Below are positions 57,414 through 64,000 of a DNA stretch of 64,000 bases, piece after piece (positions within the stretch are counted from its first letter, which is position 1; each line of letters opens with the position of its first letter). This stretch comes from Penium margaritaceum (lineage: Eukaryota > Streptophyta > Zygnematophyceae > Desmidiales > Peniaceae): assembly GCA_023375785.1 (NCBI GenBank), contig SZWC01001551.1, forward strand, positions 102,829-166,828, read 5' to 3'. The notes beneath the pieces are model-generated. The model was not told the DNA's origin and did not search any database. It saw only the letters and a list, made by a program, of their open reading frames with translations. The position numbers and the translations under genes were made by a program.

Positions 57414-60400
57414 GTACTGCAGTGTGTCCAGCGGCGTGCCGATGGGTTTGGCCTCTGCCATGCCAAACCGCTGCACGACATCCTTCATGTTGCGACTCTG
57501 TTGTAGCAAGAGAGAGAGCGTCATTTGCGGTCACGCGTGATCTGGATGCCGAGGAAGTATGATGCCTCCCCGAGATCAGACATCTGGAAGCGCTCCTGCA
57601 TGGCCTCCTTGAACTCCTGCAGTGCAGACATGCTGTTGGAAAGGATAAGCATGTCATCCACATAGACAATGATGATGAGGATCTCATGGTCATGCTGCCA
57701 ACGATACACACCGTAGTCAACTTCTGGTTCCAAGCACGCGATGCTTGTTTGAGGCCGTACAACGACTTCTGCAGCTTGCAACCCAAGTGCTCCTGGCCAT
57801 CCATGACGAACCGCTCCGGCTGCTCCATGTAGATGTCCTCCTCCAAGTCACTATTCAAGAATGCCGTCTTGACATCCATGTGGTGAACCTCGAAGTCCTC
57901 AGCTGCTGCATAAGAGAGGAGCGTGCGCACTGAGGCAAACTTTGCAACAGGGGCAAACGTTTATGTGTAGTCGATGCCCTCCTGCTCCGAGTAGCCCTTG
58001 GCGACCAGCCTCGCCTTGTACTTTTCCAGGTTACTATCTGTTCCCCGCTTCTTCTTGAACACCCACTTGCACTTGATCACCTTACGTCCAGGTGGACGCT
58101 CTGTCAGCTCCCACATGCCGTTGTCCAGCTGCGACTGTATCTCCTGATGCACGGCTTGCGCCCAATGTGCTGCATCCGGTGCAGCCATGGCCTCCTTGTA
58201 TGACGTTGGCTCATCTGAATCTGCTGCAACTGCGACGTTCATCTGTTCTGGTTTCTACAGCATCCTGAAATGGCCGCGCTCATCGGGCTTATAACGCGCT
58301 CTAAGAGGGTACCTCGGACCTAGTGCTGGAGCGTTAGCGGGCAGCTGGCACGGTGCTGCTAGCACAGCTGCTGCTCCTGGTGGTGCTACATCTCCCTCCT
58401 CTGCTTTTGCCGATGAGGCTGCTATATCTGCTGCATCAGACATGGGAGAGTAGAGTGATTTTCCCACTGTCACAGTAGAGGAAGGATTGGGAGAGACTAG
58501 GTTAGGAAGGATTTTTGCTCCCACTGTCTCGTCAGCTGCTGGTTCTGCTGCCTCTTCACAGACAATGTTGGTGCCGATAACGTTACTCCCGTTGAAGACG
58601 ACATCTCTGGAGATGATGACGTGGCCTGTATCCCTCTCGTAGAGGCGATAGGCCTTGCTTGCCACGTTGTAGCCAATCATCAGCATCTGCGCGCTCTTTG
58701 CGTCCCATTTCTGCTGCTTCTCCTTGGGCACGTGCATGTGCGCCAGGCTGCCAAATGCTCGGAGATGACCCACGCTTAGTTTCTTGCCGAACCACGCCTC
58801 GTACGGTGTCATCTCCTATGGCGCCTTAGTTGGACTGCGGTTCTTGATGTAGACCGCAGTGCTCTCGGCTTCAGCCCAGAAGTCATAGGTCAGCCGAGCC
58901 GCGTGCAGCATGGAGTGTGCCAACTCCACAATGGTACAGTTGGCGCGTTCTGCTACACCGTTCTGCTGTGGCAAGTATGGCGCGGTATGCCGTGCCTTGA
59001 TGCCAGCTGCTGCGAGGTAGTACTGGAACTCCTTGCTCAGGTACTCTCCACCGTGATCGCTGCGCAGCGCCTTGATCTTCTTGCCAGTCTGGTTCTCCAC
59101 CATAGCCTTGAACTCCTTGAACCTGTCAAAGCAGTGGTCCTTGGAAGGAAGGAAGTACACAACTGTGTAACGGCTGAAATCATTAATGAAGGTCAGGAAA
59201 TACCTAGAGCCTCCAAAGCTCTGGGTCTGCATCGGTCCGCACAAGTCCGTGTGGACCAGCTCGAACACATCTTTCGCACGCTCCCCTGCTCCAGAGAACG
59301 CCTCCTAGTGCTGCTCCCCCTCAAAACAGCCGATGCACAACTGGTGCTCAAAGTTAGAGATGGTAGGAAGGTCAAGCACCATCTACTTTGCTTGAAGCTG
59401 CTGCAAGGCGCGCATGCAGATGTGGCCATAACGCGCATGCCAGATCTCGCCGTCTGTCGCCTGCACCACTGCTGCAAGACTCTGCTCACGCGGGATCTTG
59501 GTCACCCCTAGCACGCGGTACATGTCGCCATCCTTCACCGACATGACCAACTCCTCTCCTGTATCCTTGTTGAGGATGTAGCCATAGTCATCATCGAAGA
59601 AGACGCGCAGTCCTGTGTTTGTAAGAGAGGAGATTGAGAGGAGGTTGAATGCAGCATCAGGTACATACAGCACGCCATGAAACACTCCCACTTCAATGCC
59701 ACGTGGGGTCTCCAACCACATCTCCACAATCCCAATCCCCTCAGCATACACCACCCGATCATCAACCATAGCGATAGGACATGGAGGGATGGACAGCAGC
59801 TGCGTAAACCACTCCTTGTGATGTGTGAGGCTCTTGGTACACCGTGAGTCCTTGTACCATGCGAGATCCGCCTTCTCCACCTGCGACATGTCAGACTTCG
59901 CCATGAAGAGACGGTCGCGCACCTCCTTGGCCACATTCATGTTGCCAAAATGGCGCACAACAGCCTGGTTATTTGCTGCTGCTGTTGTTGCTGCTTTTGC
60001 TGCTGCTGTTGCGATGACTGCTGCTGCTGCTGCTCCATCTGGTCCCTCTTCAGCTTGAAGCACTCCTTTTTGTAGTGTCCCTCTTTCTCGCAGTAGTGGA
60101 ATTTGCCTTTCTTTTTGCCTCTCTGCTGACCACACTATTGCTGCTGCTGGTTGCGTGAGCTCGTGGCCACAAAAGCTGCTTTTACGCTAGCACCGCCATT
60201 GCGCTTTGCTGCATTGCGACGCAATTCCATCTGCACCAGGTGTGTGCAGATGAAGTCGAGGTCGAGAGTTGGCTGGCACTCCAGCGTCTCTCGCACCGTG
60301 TTGTAGCTGGTTGGGAGTTTCCTCAGGAAGAGGAGGATGAAATGCGTCTCTTTCACAGGGTTAACGGCCGCTCTCAGCTGCTTCGCCAGCTCCTTTGCCC

Positions 60401-62014
60401 TGTCCAGGTACGCCTCCATCCCTTCACCACCTTGCATTTTCAGTGCCATCATCTTTTCCTCCAAAAGGATGAGGAATGTAGGATCTTTGCTCTCATACTT
60501 CTTGCACAACGTGTCCTATCCCTCCTTTGCAGTAGCCTTGTCACTCACGTACTGAAGATGCAGGTTGGAGATAGTTGACAAACAACTTGTAGGCCTGCCT
60601 GTCCTTGTTCTTCCAGTCCTCATACGCCGCTGGTACAGCTACAGAAGAACCCGCATAAGTTGCACTCATTTGCGGCGTCTTCTGCGCCACCACTTGCACT
60701 GCGTTGATGCCTTTTGCCAGTGGAACTAGAGCCGGCTCGTCGTCGCTCACCACCTCCCACAAGCCCCTCTCCTCCAAAAGGAGGCAGGTACGGATCTTCC
60801 AAAACGTGAAGTTGGCGCATCTCTCCAGCCTCTCCAAAGGCTGGGGTGCTGTCACAACGCCAACTGCTGCCATTTTGAGCCTTGGCGATGCTCAGCAATG
60901 CCCTTGGAAGGCGGCGCTACCCCTGCTTGAGCTGCTGCTTCTGCCAGAAATCAGTCTGACAGAAAATGGACAGTAGATGCCAGCAGACTGGGAATTCGAA
61001 AAAACTCAGTCCACCACTGGAAAATTCAACTGAAAAACTTTCAGATCGACCCATAAAGCAGGGCCATCAATAGGGGATTTTGAAGGATATGCACTCTTGA
61101 AAACAGGGTATGCTTCTTCTCCTACTCAAACTCAGACCAGCCAGCTTGTAAACGGCATTTCTCCCAAACAAATCAATGGAATGCAAATAATTTTACACCA
61201 ATGGAAAGCTTAGGAAAATTACTACAATTCGATGTGCCACTTTTTAAGTTTGACAAAGAAACGAGAGAGTTATGGTCATCACAAGGCGACAGTTTTACTT
61301 ACAGAGAAGAGTGTAGCCCTAGCCGGCCTCGTTTTGAGCATAGCTCTCAATCGGACCGTTCGATCTTCGCGATCTTGAGCTCGTTGGAAAGCTTGTCTGA
61401 CGAAATTGAAGATCTTGTGGTTGATTGTCAAATTTGGTCATGGTTTGACCCCAACCAGTCACTCTCAAAGTGACGGCCTGTGCTGGCTGAATCTGGCAGA
61501 ATCTGGCTTTGCTACCAAATGATTGATCTGGAGGAGAGAGGGAGCCTTGGAGCAGCGAGCATGTGGGACTGAAAGGGCATCACTTGTGCTGAAGAATGGA
61601 TGTTCAATCACTCAAAATGATGGAGTACATACAGAGCTAGAGCTTGGGCAAGTCAGCCCTCTCACAAGCCACACCACTTAGCCATGGAGGCTAAGGATCA
61701 CACACTAGAGTCCACAATCTCACACAAGGGAGGAAATCAGCCTAAAAATCAGACTGACCAGTCACACACGACCTAGAGAGTTAGAGAATGCTCTCATGGC
61801 ACACAGACATCGGCGGTCCATGACCCCTAAAACTTCGAAAATTCACATGTCCCAATCCGACCGTTGGATCGGCCTGAAACATGGACTGTAGATAATTTGC
61901 CACCTGATCTTTCTAATGGTGAAGACGGATCAACCATGGGAGCAGGCATCTGGAAGTTTCCTGGAACTTGCTCTTGTGGATCTGAAATTGAGCCGGATGG
62001 CTCCTTTCCCAACA
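57414..62014 (-). mobile_element. Ty1/copia tandem unit E12, duplicate of the E2 region (fossil)
   Basis: Minus-strand unit. Parts: GTACT 57414-57418; reverse transcriptase to about 58060; linker to about 58560; integrase about 58560-59400; protease about 59400-59940; Gln-rich spacer about 59970-60040; gag to 60873; leader; primer binding site 61506-61517 in reverse (GCTTTGCTACCA); short-form LTR 61520-62014, followed by ACAAC. Order, short LTR and both flanking 5-mers match E2 at 9356-14204, so it is a duplicated copy of that locus. Several breaks. Confidence 0.85.
61520..62014 (-). repeat. E12 5' LTR, short form
   Basis: A 495-bp reverse LTR with the same short internal structure as 13706-14199, followed by ACAAC at 62015-62019. 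The shared structure identifies it as the duplicate of the E2 LTR. Confidence 0.88.
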
Positions 62015-64000
62015 ACAACTGCTGCTGCTGCTGGTGCGGCATTTTCTTCCAGTGGAGGAAGGATCAGGAGAGAGTGGGTGAGAAAGGATATTTGCTCCCA
62101 CTGTCTCGTCAGATGCTGGTTCTGCTGCCTCTTCATAGACAATGTTGGTGCCAATGACGTTGCTCTCGTTGAAGACGACATATCTGGAGATGATGACGTG
62201 GCCTGTATCCCTCTCCTAGAGTCGATAGGCCTTGCTTGCCACGTCATAGCCAATCATCAGCATCTGCGTGCTCTTTGCGTTCTAATTTTGTTGCTTCTCC
62301 TTTGGCACGTGCATGTGTGCCATGCTGCCAAACGCACGAAGATGACCCACGCTCGGCTTCTTGCCAAACCACGCCTCGTACGACGTCGTCTGCTCCAACG
62401 CCTTAGTTGGATTGCGTTTCTTGATGTACACCACAGTGCTCACGGCTTCGGCCCAGAAGTCGTAAGTCAGCCGAGTCGCATGAAGCATGGAGCGCGCCGA
62501 CTCAACGATAGTGCGGTTGGCGCGTTCTGCTACACCGTTATGTTGTAACGAGTATGGCACAGTTTGCTGCGCCTTGATGCCAGCTCCTACAAGGAAGTCG
62601 TGGAACTCCTTGCTCAGGTACTCTCCACCGCAGTCACTGTGCAGCGCCTTGATCTTCTTGCTAGTCTGGTTCTCCACCATTGACTTGAACTCCTTGAACC
62701 TGTCAAAGTACTGGTCCTTGGAAGCAAGGAAGTATACAGTAGTGTAACGGCTGAAATCATCAATGAAGATCATAAAATATCTAGAGCCTCCAAAGCTCTG
62801 GGTCTGCATCGGGCCACACAAGTCTGTGTGGACCAGCAACCAGCACCTCCTTTACATGCTCTCCTGCTTTAGAGAACGCCTCACGATGCTGCTTCCCTTC
62901 CAAACAGCCGATGTAGAGTTGCTGCTGAAAGTTGGAGATGGTGGACAAGTCACCCACCATCTGCTTCGCTTGAAGCTGCTGCAAGGTGTGCATGCCGATT
63001 TGGCCATAGCGTGCATGCTAGATCTCCCCATCTGTTGCCTGCACCACTGCTACAAGACTCTGCTCACGCGGGATTTTGGTCGCCCCCAGCAAGCGGTACA
63101 TGTCGCCCTCCTTCATCGACTTGGCCAACTCCTCTCCAGTATCCTTGTTGAGGATATAGCCATAGTCATCGTCAAAGACGACGCGTAGACCTGTGTTGAT
63201 AAAAGAGGAGACTGAGAGGAGGTTGAATGCACCATGAGGTACATACAGCACACCATGGAACACTCCTACTTCAATACCATGCGGGATCTCCAACCATAAC
63301 TCCACAATCCCAATCCCCTCAGCATACACCACTCGATCATCATCCATAGCGATAGGACGGGGGAGGGATGGACAGCAGCTGCGTAAACCACTCCTTGTGA
63401 TGTGTGAGGCTCTTGGTACATCTTGAGTCCTTGTACTATGCGAGATCCGCCTTCTCCACCTGCGACATGTCAGACTTTGTCATGAAGAGACGGGTGCGCA
63501 CCTCCTTGGCCACATTCATGTTGCCAAAGTGGCGCACACCAGCCTGGTTTTGCTGCAGCTGCTGCTGACGCTTTTGTGACTGCTGCTGCTACTGCTGTGG
63601 AGACTACTGCTTTGGTGGTGGTGCTGCTGCTCCTTCTGGTCCCTCTTGAGCTTGAAACACTCCTTTTTATAATGTCCCTCCTTCTGACAGTAGTGAAATT
63701 TGCCTTTCTTTTTGCCTCTCTGCTGCCCAGACTTCTGCTGCTGCTACTGGTTGCGTGAGCTTGTGGCTACAAAAACTGCTTCACTACTGCCGACGCCATT
63801 GCGCTTTGCTGCATTGCGACGTAATTCCACCTCCACCAGGAGTGTACAAATGAAGTCGAGGTCGAGAGTGGGCTGGTACTCCAGCGTCTCTCACACCATA
63901 TTGTAGCTGGTTGGAACTCCCCTCAGCAAGAGGAGGATGAAGCATGTCTCTTCCATGGGATTGCCAGCCGCTCTCAGCTGCTTCGCCAGTCCTTTTGCCC
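62015..64000 (-). mobile_element. Ty1/copia element E13, duplicate of E1, runs off the window (fossil)
   Basis: Minus-strand sequence continuing from the ACAAC target. Parts: end of linker to about 62160; integrase about 62160-62840; integrase front and protease about 62840-63500; Gln-rich spacer about 63550-63640; gag to the window edge. It aligns with E1 from 14200 to about 17063 apart from the hAT insertion, which is absent here (single CTTGATGT at 62420-62427). Several breaks. The right end lies outside the window. Confidence 0.83.

Noticed and set aside
52509-57418. Independent LTR insertions at the same GTACT site in three elements
   Set aside because: Private variants in the adjacent reverse transcriptase and LTRs are shared among the three, so one insertion followed by duplication explains them better.

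Overview
The window is plant-type repeat DNA. No intact host gene, rRNA, tRNA or CRISPR array can be supported. A plant origin is suggested by a CCCTAAA-type telomeric array (43847-43906), by Ty1/copia elements whose primer binding site matches plant initiator tRNA-Met (TGGTATCAGAGC), and by a Ty3/gypsy RNase H remnant. The species cannot be told from this. The sequence is draft: five N junctions (10562, 28214, 32047-32069, 38164, 55015) each sit between two copies of the same 200-285 bp, so those tandem duplications are probably unmerged contig ends.

Layout. (1) 1-1402 and 18121-22218 are a GGTAT pentanucleotide satellite, interrupted twice by short elements. (2) 1403-18120 is one old minus-strand Ty1/copia element (E1) lying in that satellite. 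It was opened by a second copy (E2, 3851-14199, duplicated target ACAAC). E2 in turn contains a plus-strand copy (E3) and a solo LTR (E4, duplicated target GTACT). E1 later also received a hAT-type DNA element (14687-15482, duplicated target CTTGATGT). (3) 22219-26106 is the only long non-copia, non-satellite stretch; it has no recognisable gene. (4) 26107-64000 is continuous copia sequence in both orientations. E5 (minus) has its 5' LTR split by E6 (31619-39549, duplicated target GAATG), the most complete copy. Then follow E7, a Ty3/gypsy scrap (E8), E9, E10, and two tandem minus-strand units E11 and E12 that lead into E13.

All copia copies belong to one family. The LTR is about 735 bp, starts TGTTGGGAAAGG and ends CCAGATCCAACA. 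The internal order is gag (CCHC knuckle), Gln-rich spacer, protease, integrase, reverse transcriptase, RNase H. All are broken fossils. The nesting gives a relative history: satellite, then E1, then E2, then E4; then duplication of the E4-E2-E1 block (8500-17063 reappears at 56674-64000, about 5% diverged by eye); then hAT insertion into only one of the two copies. Up to five small TA-target inverted-repeat elements are scattered through the satellite and the copia copies. Three of them have clear empty-site evidence.

I see no gene cluster that forms a new functional system. The interest lies in the readable insertion and rearrangement history.
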